Positions 34,057-42,464 of a stretch of DNA of 64,000 nucleotides are shown piece after piece. The translations under genes and the position numbers were made by a program. Position 1 is the stretch's first letter. Every line of letters begins with the position of its first letter. A model generated the notes under the pieces. That model was given only the letters and a program-made list of their open reading frames with translations, searched no databases and had not been told where the DNA came from. Origin of the DNA: Pullichristensenella sp002068815 (lineage in GTDB: Bacteria; Bacillota; Clostridia; Christensenellales; Aristaeellaceae); the NCBI GenBank assembly GCA_040772885.1, contig JAXGXF010000007.1, positions 1 to 64,000 on the forward strand. The letters are read 5' to 3'.

Positions 34057-34367
34057 TGGAGCGGCGCAGCTTCGTGCTGGCCTTGAAGCCCGGCATGAAG
34101 GACGAGTACGTCCGCAGGCACGACAGCCTCTGGCCGGAGATGGCGCAGATGCTCAAGGACGCCGGCATACGCAACTACTCGATCTGGTGGTACCGCGACC
34201 GTTTGTTCGGCTACTACGAGTGCGAGGACCTCGCGCGGGCGGACGCGTTCAAGGCGCAAAGCCCCGTGCAGAGGCGGTGGAGCGAATATATGGCGGACCT
34301 GATCTCCCGCGAGGAAATCGACGGGGCGCCCGTTCCCGCGCCCGAGCTGGTGTTTTACCTGCCGTAA
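34053..34367 (+). CDS. L-rhamnose mutarotase family protein
   Basis: This 104-residue protein matches the RhaM/YiiL family: 'RRSFVLALKPGMKDEYVRRHDSLWPEMAQMLKDAGIRNYSIWWY' contains the catalytic-type His ('RHDSLWPEM'), followed by 'LFGYYECED' and 'RWSEYMADL'. RhaM interconverts alpha and beta anomers of L-rhamnose, and family members also act on related L-sugars such as L-fucose. ATGATG at 34053 overlaps the permease stop, so either ATG can start the protein; GAGGAAG is just upstream. Being in the transport operon, it suggests the importer carries an L-hexose or 6-deoxy sugar. Confidence 0.92.
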   Translation: MMERRSFVLALKPGMKDEYVRRHDSLWPEMAQMLKDAGIRNYSIWWYRDRLFGYYECEDLARADAFKAQSPVQRRWSEYMADLISREEIDGAPVPAPELVFYLP

Positions 34368-34370
34368 AGC

Positions 34371-35243
34371 CTATCTCGACCGGCGGTAGAAGCTCGGGCT
34401 GTCGCCGGTCTTCTGCTTGAACAGCTTCGAGAAGTGGCACATGTCCGGAAAGCCCGTGCGCCGCGCGATCTCGGCGATCGGGAGGTCGGTCGCCTCGAGG
34501 TACTCGATCGCCTTCGCGATCCGGCACGAGAGCACGTACTGGTGGAGCGTCTTGCCGGTGAACAGCATCATCTGCCGGTTCAGGTAGTTCGGGTGGTAGC
34601 TGAACAGTTTTCCGAGCTCCTCGTTCGTCAGCGGCTCGTCGAAGTGCTCCTGGATGTAGGCGATCAATTGATCGACGCGCTTCTCCGATCTTCCGCCCTC
34701 CGCGCCGGCGGACTTGAGCGCGCGCGCGACGCGGCCGAGCACCGACTTGAACAGCCCGCTCAGCCGCTCGCGCCAGTAGATTCTGCGCGACAGGTACTCG
34801 CGCTTCATCTCGAGCAATTCCTCCTCGACGGACTGCATGCCGCGCAGCCACACGGGGCGGTTCAGCAGGTCGGCGTCCGAGAAGCGCACGCGCGCGGTCA
34901 TCGCGTCTTCGTCGAACTGGTCGAGCCGGTCGGGGGGGATCGGGTAGCCGCGGTCGGCGTAGCCGAGCGTCAGGTCGAAGTTCACGCAGAGAAACTGCAT
35001 CCCGCCGTCCGCCGCCTCCATCCGGTAGGGCGTGCCCGGCTGCCACAGCACGAGGTCGCCGCGCTCGAGCGGATAGGTCGAGCCGTCGAGAAACATCTGC
35101 CCCTCGCCGCGGTAGACGTAGAACAGCCGGCAGTCGTAGGAGCGCGTCGGCTGCGGGTAGTCGCCCGGGCGGATCGGGAGAAGCTGCACGTGGCGGACGA
35201 ACGGGCTGGCGTCGAGAAGCCGCATCCCGGTTTCGGGCTGCAC
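34371..35243 (-). CDS. AraC-family transcriptional regulator
   Basis: This 290-residue regulator has an N-terminal cupin sugar-binding domain ('CRLFYVYRGEGQMFLDGSTYPLERGDLVLWQPGTPYRM') and a C-terminal AraC double helix-turn-helix ('IAYIQEHFDEPLTNEELGKLFSYHPNYLNRQMMLFTGKTLHQYV' and 'IAEIARRTGFPDMCHFSKLFKQKTGDSPSFYR'). GTG at 35243 is chosen because AAAGGAGGT lies 7 nt upstream and the promoter at 35294-35322 overlaps the longer upstream frame. It is divergent from the AraA-like isomerase, a likely target, and convergent with the RhaM-like gene. Confidence 0.9.
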   Translation of the reverse strand: MQPETGMRLLDASPFVRHVQLLPIRPGDYPQPTRSYDCRLFYVYRGEGQMFLDGSTYPLERGDLVLWQPGTPYRMEAADGGMQFLCVNFDLTLGYADRGYPIPPDRLDQFDEDAMTARVRFSDADLLNRPVWLRGMQSVEEELLEMKREYLSRRIYWRERLSGLFKSVLGRVARALKSAGAEGGRSEKRVDQLIAYIQEHFDEPLTNEELGKLFSYHPNYLNRQMMLFTGKTLHQYVLSCRIAKAIEYLEATDLPIAEIARRTGFPDMCHFSKLFKQKTGDSPSFYRRSR

Positions 35244-35290
35244 GGTCTCCACCTCCTTTGTTTTCGACAAATTCGCGTTTGGTTTCTGCA

Positions 35291-35319
35291 TTCATTAAAG
35301 CACAAATCCGCGCTACAAT
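35291..35319 (+). promoter_or_regulatory. Promoter of the AraA-like isomerase gene
   Basis: TTCATT (35291-35296), 17 nt, TACAAT (35314-35319). The weak -35 fits activation by the divergent AraC protein. It overlaps the araC-type gene's own promoter on the other strand. Confidence 0.55.
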
Positions 35320-35322
35320 CAA
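35294..35322 (-). promoter_or_regulatory. Promoter of the AraC-family gene
   Basis: On the minus strand TTGATT (35322-35317), 17 nt, TTTAAT (35299-35294). It is almost superimposed on the divergent isomerase promoter, so only one may fire at a time. Confidence 0.65.
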
Positions 35323-35351
35323 GGGGAAAATACTTGACACCGGAGGGGCAT

Positions 35352-36800
35352 ATGAACATCGAGAGAATCGCAAAATCGACGGCGCGCGTGGGCGTGTTCG
35401 GCGTCGGCTTCGACGCGTACTGGCCGCAGTTCGAGGGGCTGCTTCCGAGGCTTCTGGAGTTCCACGAGGATTTCAAGGCGATCGTCGCGGAAAACGGCGT
35501 CGAAATCGTCGACTTCGGCATGGTCGATAACAACGCGAAGGCCTACGAGGTCGTGGAAAAGATGAAGGGCGCGCGGCTCGACCTTCTGATGTGCAACATG
35601 CTGACGTATGCGACCTCGTGCATCTTCGCGCCGATCCTTAGGGACGCGAACATACCGATCGTGCTGATCGCGCTGCAGCCGCGCGACCGCATGGATTACA
35701 CAAACGCGAGCACGCGCCAACAGTTGGAAAACGACAACATCTGCGCCGTGCCGGAGTTCATGTGCGTCGCGGCCCGCTACGGAAAGAAGATACACGACGT
35801 CGTCATGGGGAAGCTCTACAATGACCCCGAGGCGTTTGCGGAGATCGCCGACTGGTGCGCGATCGCGAAGGTATTGAACGGCTTCAAGGGCGCGCGGTTC
35901 GCGCTGATGGGCCACGTATTGGAGTCCATGTACGACATGCACGCCGACCCGACCGCGATCTCCTCGGCGTTCGGCGTCCACGTGCCGCTGCTCGAGGTCG
36001 ACGACGTGCTGAAGGTCTACGACGAAGTCACCGAGGGCGAGGTCAAAGAGCGCGGCGAATTCATCCTCTCGTGCTTCGACACGCCCGACCCGGTGTCCGA
36101 CCCGCTGACGATGAAGCTGACGGATTCCGACCTCTACAAGGCGGCGAAGGCGTCCGTCGCGCTCGACCGGTTCGTCCAAAAGCACAACCTGACCGGCCTC
36201 GCGTATTACTACAACGGCCGGCCGGGCTCCGAGCACGAGGCGGTCGTCTCGTCGTTCATCGTCGGCAACTCGCTGCTCAATGCGCAGGGCATTCCGATGT
36301 GCGGCGAGTTCGACATCAAGACCTGCGTCGCGATGTACATCATGGACCGGCTCGGCATCGGCGGCAGCTTCGCGGAGTTCCACCCGTTCGACTTCGTCGA
36401 GGACTTCATATTCGTCGGCCACGACGGGCCGCACCACATCGCGATCGCGGACGGGAAGCCGGTGCTGCGCAGCCTAAGAAAATACCACGGCAAGCCCGGC
36501 AGCGGCGCGTCGGTCGAGTTCCGCATCAAGGAGGGACCGATCACGATGCTCGGCATCACGCAGACCGCGGACGGCCGGTTCAAGTTCGTCGTCGGCGAGG
36601 GCGAGAGCCGCAAAGGGCCGATCCCGCCGACCGGCAACACGAACACGCGCGGCTTCTTCCAGCCCTCCACGAAGGAGTTCATCAAGAAGTGGGTCATGGC
36701 GGGCCCGACGCACCACTACGCGCTCGGCGTCGGCCACCGCGCGGAGACGATTCGGCGCATCGCGGAGGTGCTCGGAATCGAGTGCCGGATCGTCCGGTAA
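35352..36800 (+). CDS. L-arabinose/L-fucose isomerase family protein
   Basis: This 482-residue protein resembles divergent AraA homologues. It has the N-terminal 'VGVFGVGFDAYWPQFEGL', the middle 'GMVDNNAKAYEVVEKMKGARLDLLMCNMLTYATS', and a C-terminal half with 'CGEFDIKTCVAMYIMDRLGIGGSFAEFHPFDF' and 'GPTHHYALGVGH', where the metal and catalytic Glu and His residues of arabinose isomerase are expected. True AraA is about 475-500 residues, so the length fits, but sequence resemblance is partial and the substrate may be another aldose. GGAGGGG precedes the ATG. It is controlled from a promoter shared with the divergent AraC gene and ends at a strong bidirectional terminator. Confidence 0.8.
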   Translation: MNIERIAKSTARVGVFGVGFDAYWPQFEGLLPRLLEFHEDFKAIVAENGVEIVDFGMVDNNAKAYEVVEKMKGARLDLLMCNMLTYATSCIFAPILRDANIPIVLIALQPRDRMDYTNASTRQQLENDNICAVPEFMCVAARYGKKIHDVVMGKLYNDPEAFAEIADWCAIAKVLNGFKGARFALMGHVLESMYDMHADPTAISSAFGVHVPLLEVDDVLKVYDEVTEGEVKERGEFILSCFDTPDPVSDPLTMKLTDSDLYKAAKASVALDRFVQKHNLTGLAYYYNGRPGSEHEAVVSSFIVGNSLLNAQGIPMCGEFDIKTCVAMYIMDRLGIGGSFAEFHPFDFVEDFIFVGHDGPHHIAIADGKPVLRSLRKYHGKPGSGASVEFRIKEGPITMLGITQTADGRFKFVVGEGESRKGPIPPTGNTNTRGFFQPSTKEFIKKWVMAGPTHHYALGVGHRAETIRRIAEVLGIECRIVR

Positions 36801-36812
36801 GGGACAACAAAA

Positions 36813-36850
36813 GCGCGCAGGCCCGTCGTCATTCGGGCCTGCGCGCCTTT
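36813..36850. terminator. Bidirectional terminator between isomerase and TRAP operon
   Basis: A perfect 13-bp stem, GCGCGCAGGCCCG (36813-36825) with CGGGCCTGCGCGC (36834-36846), is followed by CTTTCC on the plus strand; on the minus strand TTTTGTTG follows. It ends both converging units. Confidence 0.85.
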
Positions 36851-36856
36851 CCGTCC

Positions 36857-38152
36857 CTAGGCGCCGTAGTGGAGGAACACGCGCGGCAGGAACAGCACGA
36901 CGTCCGGCATGTAGGAGATGATTGCGAGCACGGCGATCATCGCGGCGAGCGGCCACCATATCTCCTTGACGATGTCCTTCAACGGCGTCGCGCTGATGCC
37001 GGAGGTGATGAACAGGAGCATCCCGAACGGCGGCGTGCACAGCCCGATCATCATGTTGAAGATGGCGACGAGGCCGAAGTGCAGAAGGTCGATGCCCAGC
37101 GCCGTCGCGATCGGGATCATCAGCGGCACGAACACCATCTGGATCACGGACGTGTCGATGAACATGCCGAGGATCAATATCGCGACGTTGACGATGAACA
37201 GGAACAGGTACTTGTTCTGCGTGAGCCCTGTGATCAGGTTCGCGGCGTTCACCGAGACCTGCTCGACCGCGACGATGTAGTTGATGCACGCGGCGGCGCC
37301 GATCATCAGCGAGACCGTGCCGACGCCCTTGACGGTCTCCTTGAGGATGTTCTTGAGGTCCTGCCAGCCGAGCATGCGGTAGACGACGGCCGCGACGACC
37401 AGCGCGTAGAAGCCCGCGACCGCCCCGGCCTCGGTCGGCGTCATGACGCCGGTGTAGATGCCCGCGAGCAGCACGACCGGGGTCAGAAGCGCCGGGATCG
37501 CGGCGAAGGTCGAGCGCAGGAACTTCCGGAAGCCCATCCGGACCGAGGTCGGGTAGTTGCGCCGCTGCGCGATGATCGCGACGTAGATCATCAGCGCCGC
37601 GGTCAAAAGGAGCGCCGGGATCATGCCGCCCAAAAACAGCGCGCCGACGGATACGCCGGAGTACATCGCGTAGATGACCATCGGGATGCTCGGCGGGAAC
37701 GTCGGGCCGAGCACGGCGGAGGAGGCGGTCATCGCGCAGGAGAAGCCGGCGTCGTAGCCCTCCTTCTTCATGTGCTCGATCTCCATCTTGCCCAGGCCGC
37801 TCGCGTCCGCGATCGCCGAGCCGGTCATGCCCGCGAACACGAGCGAGCCGAGTATGTTCACGTGGCCCAGGCCGCCCTTGAACCGCCCGACGAGACCGAG
37901 CGCGAAGCCGTAGATCTTGTCGGTCACCTTGCCGGTGTTCATCACGTTCGCGGCGAAGATGAACAGCGGCACCGCGATGATCGTGTAGTTCGTGTAGAAG
38001 GTCTTCAGCGTCTGCTGGCCGACCATCTTGATCGGCGTGCCGGCGACGATGAAGTAGAACATGCACGCGGTCATCAGCCCCAGCGGAATCTGCATGCGCA
38101 ACAGAAAGATCAGCACAAAGACGATCAGGAATACGATCAGCGGCAGGCTCAT
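36857..38152 (-). CDS. dctM: TRAP transporter large permease subunit (DctM family)
   Basis: This 431-residue protein has 11-12 hydrophobic helices and DctM signatures: 'LGSLVFAGMTGSAIADASGLGKMEIEHMKKEGYDAGFSCAMTASSAVLGPTFPPSIPMVIYAMYSGVSVGALFLGGMIPALLL' and 'GAVAGFYALVVAAVVYR' ending with 'TPPFGMLLFI'. It catalyses Na+-coupled uptake of an organic acid delivered by the DctP-type binding protein. The ATG overlaps the small-subunit stop by 4 nt (ATGA). It is the last gene of the six-gene minus-strand operon. Confidence 0.95.
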   Translation of the reverse strand: MSLPLIVFLIVFVLIFLLRMQIPLGLMTACMFYFIVAGTPIKMVGQQTLKTFYTNYTIIAVPLFIFAANVMNTGKVTDKIYGFALGLVGRFKGGLGHVNILGSLVFAGMTGSAIADASGLGKMEIEHMKKEGYDAGFSCAMTASSAVLGPTFPPSIPMVIYAMYSGVSVGALFLGGMIPALLLTAALMIYVAIIAQRRNYPTSVRMGFRKFLRSTFAAIPALLTPVVLLAGIYTGVMTPTEAGAVAGFYALVVAAVVYRMLGWQDLKNILKETVKGVGTVSLMIGAAACINYIVAVEQVSVNAANLITGLTQNKYLFLFIVNVAILILGMFIDTSVIQMVFVPLMIPIATALGIDLLHFGLVAIFNMMIGLCTPPFGMLLFITSGISATPLKDIVKEIWWPLAAMIAVLAIISYMPDVVLFLPRVFLHYGA

Positions 38153-38727
38153 AATCCGACGGTCCCCTCCTTTGCGTGTTCGAGGGCCTGATCGGCCTCG
38201 CTCATGTTGTTGCGCAGATAGGTCTTTACGTCCTCCTCGGACGCCAGCCCGGTAAACACCTTGAAGTCGGTGATCATATCGCGCAGCATATACAGAATCA
38301 TCAGCGCGAGGAAGGGGATATACGGCGCGTAGACGATGTTCAGGCCGATCTTGAGGGAGCTCGTCTTCTGGCGGGCCATGAAGCCGACGAACTCGACGCT
38401 GGGGAGAAACGACCAGGTGAACGCGAACGCGATCAAAAGGCCGCCGAAAAACGTGCAGAATGCGCGCAGGCGCAGCGGCATCTTGTCGGTGATCAGCGTG
38501 AATACGACGTGCGAGCGGTCGCGCTGCGCGTAGCAGGCGCCGAGGATCACGAGCCACAGGTAGCAGGAGACGGTGATCTCATACGCCATGTCGAGCGGGT
38601 TCCTGAGCACATAGCGGAAGAAAATCTGGACGACGAACATCACGAACATGATGACGAAGGCCGCCGCGGGGATATAGAGCTCCACGATGTCGCGCAAAAT
38701 GTCGCGCGTCTTTCGCAGCGAATCCAC
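38149..38727 (-). CDS. dctQ: TRAP transporter small permease subunit (DctQ family)
   Basis: This 192-residue protein has four hydrophobic helices and the DctQ motif region 'FVVQIFFRYVLRNPLDMAYEITVSCYLWLVILGACYAQRDRSHVVFTLI', which contains the conserved Arg and the 'E...W' helix. It has an unusually long, charged C-terminal tail ('NNMSEADQALEHAKEGTVGL'). It lies between binding protein and large subunit, separated from the former by a GC-rich hairpin. Confidence 0.93.
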   Translation of the reverse strand: MDSLRKTRDILRDIVELYIPAAAFVIMFVMFVVQIFFRYVLRNPLDMAYEITVSCYLWLVILGACYAQRDRSHVVFTLITDKMPLRLRAFCTFFGGLLIAFAFTWSFLPSVEFVGFMARQKTSSLKIGLNIVYAPYIPFLALMILYMLRDMITDFKVFTGLASEEDVKTYLRNNMSEADQALEHAKEGTVGL

Positions 38728-38748
38728 AAAAATCCCTCCCTTTCAACG

Positions 38749-38780
38749 AGGGCCGCGGGGGGGCCGCCGGCCGCGGCCCT
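38749..38780 (-). other. Intercistronic hairpin between dctP and dctQ
   Basis: AGGGCCGCGG (38749-38758) and CCGCGGCCCT (38771-38780) form a perfect 10-bp stem with a GC-rich loop. It probably adjusts the ratio of binding protein to membrane subunits. Confidence 0.6.
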
Positions 38781-38795
38781 GAGAATGCAGGCCGA

Positions 38796-39791
38796 TTATC
38801 CCATCGCCTGAATCTTCTCGAGCAGCTCGAGGTCCCAGTTCGCGGACATCGGGCTCTGGAGGTAGTGCGCGATCACGTGCTCCGAGAACGCGTCGACGTC
38901 TGCCTCGTAGACGGACAGGCCCTTCTCCTTGAAGAACGCCACGAGGTTCGCCTCGCGGGCGAGGTTCGTCTCGTCGCAGAACTTGCGGCCGGCCTCGACG
39001 CCGTCCAGGATGATCTGCCGCTGCGCGTCGGTCAGCCCGTTCCAGAAGCCGAGGTTGATCGCCGGCCAGACGGAGTCGACCAGGTGGCTCGTCAGCGTGA
39101 TCGACTTCTGCACCTCGTAGAACTTCGCGCTCTCGACGGTCGGCAGCGGGTTGTCCTGCCCGTCGACGACGCCGGTCTGCAGCGCCAGGTACAGCTCCGA
39201 GAACGAGATCGGCGTCGGGTTCGCGCCGAGCGCGCGGCCGAGCTCGAGCCATGCCTCGGAGTTCGGCATGCGCAGGTTGACGCCCTTCAAATCCTCGGGG
39301 GTCTTGATCGCCCTGTCCTCGGACAGCGAAATCTGGCGGGAGCCCAGGTACCACGCGCCCAGCGGCAGCAGGCCCTGCTCCTCGCCGACGCGGGCGAAGG
39401 CCTCCTTGCCGATCTCGCCGTTGAGCACCTTCGTCATGTGGTCGTAGCTCTTGAACGTGTAGCCGGCGGCGAACATGCCGATCCACGGCGAGCCCGTCGT
39501 CAGCCAGCTCGCGCTGACCAAGGACATCTGCGCGTCGTTGCCGGCCACGGCCACGACCTCCTCCTCCTGCGTGAAGAGGACGGCGTCTGTGTAGACCTCG
39601 ACGTCGATGTTGCCGCCCGAGGCTTCCTCGACGTACTTCTCAAACTCGAGCATCGCCCTCGCGTGGGTGTCCGTGGAGACGGCGGTCAGGCTGACGATCA
39701 TCTTGACCGGGGCGCCCAGATCCTGCGCGAGCGCGCCGGACATGGAGAGCATCAGGAGCGCGACGAGCATGAGAGTAAACAGCTTTTTCAT
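38796..39791 (-). CDS. dctP: TRAP transporter substrate-binding protein (DctP family)
   Basis: This 331-residue protein has a signal peptide (about 1-22, ALA-QDL) and a DctP fold. The segment 'TPEDLKGVNLRMPNSEAWLELGRALGANPTPISFSELYLALQTGVVDGQDNPLPTVES' contains the conserved Arg that binds the substrate carboxylate, and the family's 'GxVDGxxNP' motif. This implies an acidic substrate such as a sugar acid. No lipobox Cys is present. The ATG overlaps the GntR stop by 4 nt. Confidence 0.95.
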   Translation of the reverse strand: MKKLFTLMLVALLMLSMSGALAQDLGAPVKMIVSLTAVSTDTHARAMLEFEKYVEEASGGNIDVEVYTDAVLFTQEEEVVAVAGNDAQMSLVSASWLTTGSPWIGMFAAGYTFKSYDHMTKVLNGEIGKEAFARVGEEQGLLPLGAWYLGSRQISLSEDRAIKTPEDLKGVNLRMPNSEAWLELGRALGANPTPISFSELYLALQTGVVDGQDNPLPTVESAKFYEVQKSITLTSHLVDSVWPAINLGFWNGLTDAQRQIILDGVEAGRKFCDETNLAREANLVAFFKEKGLSVYEADVDAFSEHVIAHYLQSPMSANWDLELLEKIQAMG

Positions 39792-40552
39792 GGGAGTTCC
39801 TCCTTCTTAATTTCATGCAGTGTTCCCGCATGGATGTCGGGGGGTTCGGGGGCCGCGTGCTCCTCGAGGTAGGCGGCCATGTTCATCTCCGAGTGGTAGA
39901 GGTGCGAGTACATCATGTGCGCGGCGCGGTCGGCCGAGCGGGCCTTCAGCGCGTCCAAGATCCGCTGGTGGCGCTTGATGCCGTCGTCGATGCCGCCCTT
40001 GACGAATATGCCGGCGGTGATGATCTCCTTGAACACGTTGCTCATCGTCCCCACCATCAAAGCCAGCAGCGGGTTTCGGGACGCCCGCGCGATCGCCAGG
40101 TGGAACTCGAAGTCGAGGTCGCGGCGCGCGCCCGTCTCGAGCGACCGGTCCTTGAGCTTCTCGAGAAGCTGCTCCATCTCCGCGAGCTCCGCCTCGGTCA
40201 CGCGCTCGACGGCCCTGCGGATCGCGGCGATCTCGAACACCGAGCGCAGGTCGTAGATGTCGTGGAACGAGATGCCGTCGAGCTTGATGATGCGCGCGAG
40301 CATGTCCGAGATGTTCTGCGCCTCCGGGTGCGTGATGTACGCGCCGGAGCCCGCGCGCGAGTCGACGAGGCCGCGCTCCTTCAAGAGCTTCAGCGCCTCG
40401 CGCATGATCGTGCGGCTGACCTGGTATCGCTCGGCGAGATGCTGCTCGGACGGCAGCCGCTGCCCGACCGCGTAGAGCGAGATGATCTCCCGCTCGAGCC
40501 GGTCGGCGATCTGCTCATAGAGGTTGCGCGTGTCGCTCTGATCGCATGTCAT
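39788..40552 (-). CDS. GntR-family regulator (FadR subfamily)
   Basis: This 254-residue regulator has an N-terminal winged helix ('LYEQIADRLEREIISLYAVGQRLPSEQHLAERYQVSRTIMREALKLLKERGLVDSRAGSGAYI') and a C-terminal FCD ligand-binding domain ('DIYDLRSVFEIAAIRRAVERVTEAELAEM', 'DLDFEFHLAIARASRNPLLALMV', 'HQRILDALKARSADRAAHMMYSHL') with the usual metal-binding Asp and His positions. FCD regulators bind sugar acids or other carboxylates. It starts at an ATG overlapping the aldolase stop. The candidate operator is at 42286-42296 in the operon promoter. Confidence 0.93.
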   Translation of the reverse strand: MTCDQSDTRNLYEQIADRLEREIISLYAVGQRLPSEQHLAERYQVSRTIMREALKLLKERGLVDSRAGSGAYITHPEAQNISDMLARIIKLDGISFHDIYDLRSVFEIAAIRRAVERVTEAELAEMEQLLEKLKDRSLETGARRDLDFEFHLAIARASRNPLLALMVGTMSNVFKEIITAGIFVKGGIDDGIKRHQRILDALKARSADRAAHMMYSHLYHSEMNMAAYLEEHAAPEPPDIHAGTLHEIKKEELP

Positions 40553-41337
40553 GCCGGGTTTCCCCCTCGTATGCCCTTGAGCGTCCGCGCCGCGCCCTCG
40601 GCGACGAAGCCCAGGTCGTCGCCGCAGCCGAGGAAGCTGACGCCGCGGTTGAGCCACTCCCGGATCGTGACCGGGCAAGAGGCGCCGATCGACGCGCCGA
40701 ACGGCACGCCGGCCGCCCTGCACGCCCGGGCGATTTCGTCGTAGACCGAGAGCATCTCCGGGTGGCGCAGGTCGCCCAAGTGCCCGTAGCTCGCGGAGAG
40801 GTCGTTCGGGCCGACGACGATCATGTCCACGCCGGGGACGGCGAGGATTTCCGGGAGATTCCCGACGGCCGTCCGGTGCTCGATCTGCATGATCTTGAGA
40901 AGCGCCCGGTCCGCTCCCGCGAGGTACTCGTCCCTGGGAATCGCGCCGTAGTGACTGGCGCGGCGGGGGCCGAAGCCGCGCGAGCCCGCGGGCGGATACC
41001 GGCAGGCGTCGATCGCGCGGCGCGCCTCGTCCTCGGAGCAGATGAACGGCACGATCAGCGCGTCCGGGCCCATCTCGAGCACCTGCTTGATCCGGACAGG
41101 GTCGTTCCACGCGACGCGGACAAACGACGCCGCGCCCGCGGCCGCGCACGCGGTGATGTGCCCGAGGATTTCGCGCAGGTCCATCGCCGAGTGCTCGGCG
41201 TCGATCCACACGAAGTCGTAGCCGTGATATCCCATCAACTCCGAGAATTGCGAATCGCCCGAGAACACATGCCCGCCGACGACCAGCTCGTTCCGGTGGA
41301 ATTTTTCGCGAATCCAGTCTGCCCTCGTCATCCGCAC
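40549..41337 (-). CDS. HpcH/HpaI-family class II aldolase (2-keto-3-deoxy sugar acid type)
   Basis: This 262-residue TIM-barrel aldolase has 'VWIDAEHSAMDLREI', 'SFVRVAWNDPVRIKQVLEMGPDALIVPFI', metal-binding Glu in 'IMQIEHRTAV', and Asp in 'VDMIVVGPNDLSASYG'. The family includes 2-keto-3-deoxy-L-rhamnonate aldolase (RhmA) and 4-hydroxy-2-oxoheptanedioate aldolase, which release pyruvate. Context (TRAP transporter, DHDPS-like aldolase, GntR) favours a sugar-acid substrate. The exact substrate cannot be read from sequence. Confidence 0.92.
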   Translation of the reverse strand: MRMTRADWIREKFHRNELVVGGHVFSGDSQFSELMGYHGYDFVWIDAEHSAMDLREILGHITACAAAGAASFVRVAWNDPVRIKQVLEMGPDALIVPFICSEDEARRAIDACRYPPAGSRGFGPRRASHYGAIPRDEYLAGADRALLKIMQIEHRTAVGNLPEILAVPGVDMIVVGPNDLSASYGHLGDLRHPEMLSVYDEIARACRAAGVPFGASIGASCPVTIREWLNRGVSFLGCGDDLGFVAEGAARTLKGIRGGNPA

Positions 41338-42245
41338 ACTTCCTCATAGAGCGCGTTCATCGCGCGGTTCATCATCCTGACCTCGGTCCTGAACGTCTCG
41401 CTCAAAAGCGCGTCGTCCTGCGCGCGCGAGAACGTCGCGATCGGCAGCTTTTCGATCTCCTTCAGGTGGTATTTCGCGTTGACCGGGTAGAGCTGCCGCT
41501 CGATCAAGGACGCGAGCGTCAGCATGTCCTGCACGCGCTGCGCCTTCGGATGGCGCGGGTTGCGCGTGAGCCATACGTAGAGCTCCGGGTGAAAATTCGC
41601 CATGATGCCGGAATACCCCGGCGCGCCGTCGAGCAGCGATTCGAGCGCGGTCGTCGTGTTCGCGTTGTAGAGCTTTAAGTTCGTGCCCCGGATGGCGGCG
41701 AGCTTTTCGCGGATCGTCGCCGCGTCGCAGCACGTGTCCTTTAAAAAGTAGAAGCGCCCCGTTTCGGCGACGAACCCGGCCATCTCGGGCGACATCAGCC
41801 GCTTGTAGGGCAGCGGGCACTCGTACGCGCCGAGGTTCATCGCTGGATCGAGCCTCGAAATCAGCCGCTCCATGTTGGACATCCAGACGCCGTCCGATTC
41901 ATCGGCCCTCGCGAGGTGGTTCGTGATCAGGATGACCGCGTCGACGCCGGTCGCCGCGATGGCCTCGAGCTCGCGGACCTGCTCGTCGAAGTCGTCCGAT
42001 ATGTGGCCGCTCGCGACGACCGGCACGCGGCCCGCGGCCTGCGAGCGCGTGATCTCGGTGATCCGGACGCGCTCCGCGAGGTTCATCCAATAGATTTCGC
42101 TGGACTGGCAGCACGCGAACAGCCCGTCCACGCCGTGCGCTATGTACCACTCGACCAGCGCGCGAAGGCCGTCCTCGTCGATTTCCCCATTGCGGTGAAG
42201 CGGGGTGAGCATGACCGGCCATACGCCGCCGGGATACGCGTTCAT
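41328..42245 (-). CDS. DHDPS/NanA-family class I aldolase or dehydratase
   Basis: This 305-residue protein has the DHDPS fold: 'GGVWPVMLTPLHRNGEIDEDGLRALVEWYIAHGVDGLFACCQSSEIYWMNLAERVRI', the Tyr motif 'GAYECPLPYKR', and a Schiff-base Lys in 'FLKDTCCDAATI'. The usual 'GTTGE' loop is replaced by 'CCQSSEIYWM', so it is not a true lysine-biosynthesis DapA. Relatives act on 2-keto-3-deoxy acids or related sugar acids. ATG 42245 is preceded by TGGAGG, which decides against longer frames. It is the first gene of the operon and overlaps the aldolase by 10 nt. Two pyruvate-type aldolases side by side suggest consecutive or alternative substrates. Confidence 0.9.
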   Translation of the reverse strand: MNAYPGGVWPVMLTPLHRNGEIDEDGLRALVEWYIAHGVDGLFACCQSSEIYWMNLAERVRITEITRSQAAGRVPVVASGHISDDFDEQVRELEAIAATGVDAVILITNHLARADESDGVWMSNMERLISRLDPAMNLGAYECPLPYKRLMSPEMAGFVAETGRFYFLKDTCCDAATIREKLAAIRGTNLKLYNANTTTALESLLDGAPGYSGIMANFHPELYVWLTRNPRHPKAQRVQDMLTLASLIERQLYPVNAKYHLKEIEKLPIATFSRAQDDALLSETFRTEVRMMNRAMNALYEEVCG

Positions 42246-42285
42246 ACGATCGCCTCCAGACATCGTGCATCTTGAGCTGCAAAAG

Positions 42286-42296
42286 CTGTAATACAA
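42286..42296. promoter_or_regulatory. Candidate FadR-type GntR operator
   Basis: On the minus strand TTGTATTACAG has the TNGTNNNACNA form typical of FadR-subfamily operators (last base differs), with a TGTA/TACA palindromic core. It abuts the -10 of the operon promoter, a position suited to repression. Confidence 0.5.
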
Positions 42297-42324
42297 GTAT
42301 AGCGAAGCCGGCAGATATTGTCAA
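42296..42324 (-). promoter_or_regulatory. Promoter of the aldolase-TRAP operon
   Basis: On the minus strand TTGACA (42324-42319), 17 nt, TATACT (42301-42296); close to consensus. Confidence 0.9.
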
Positions 42325-42464
42325 CACCATATTTTCAATTTTTATGCCATAAATTCCAAATTCTCCGCGCGTGCGTTGGAGGGGAGCCGCCGCGATCGAA
42401 GATTCGGAGAAAAAATGCGGCCGGGCGTTTGTCCGACCGCGAAAGGCTGTATGACAGCGTGGGG

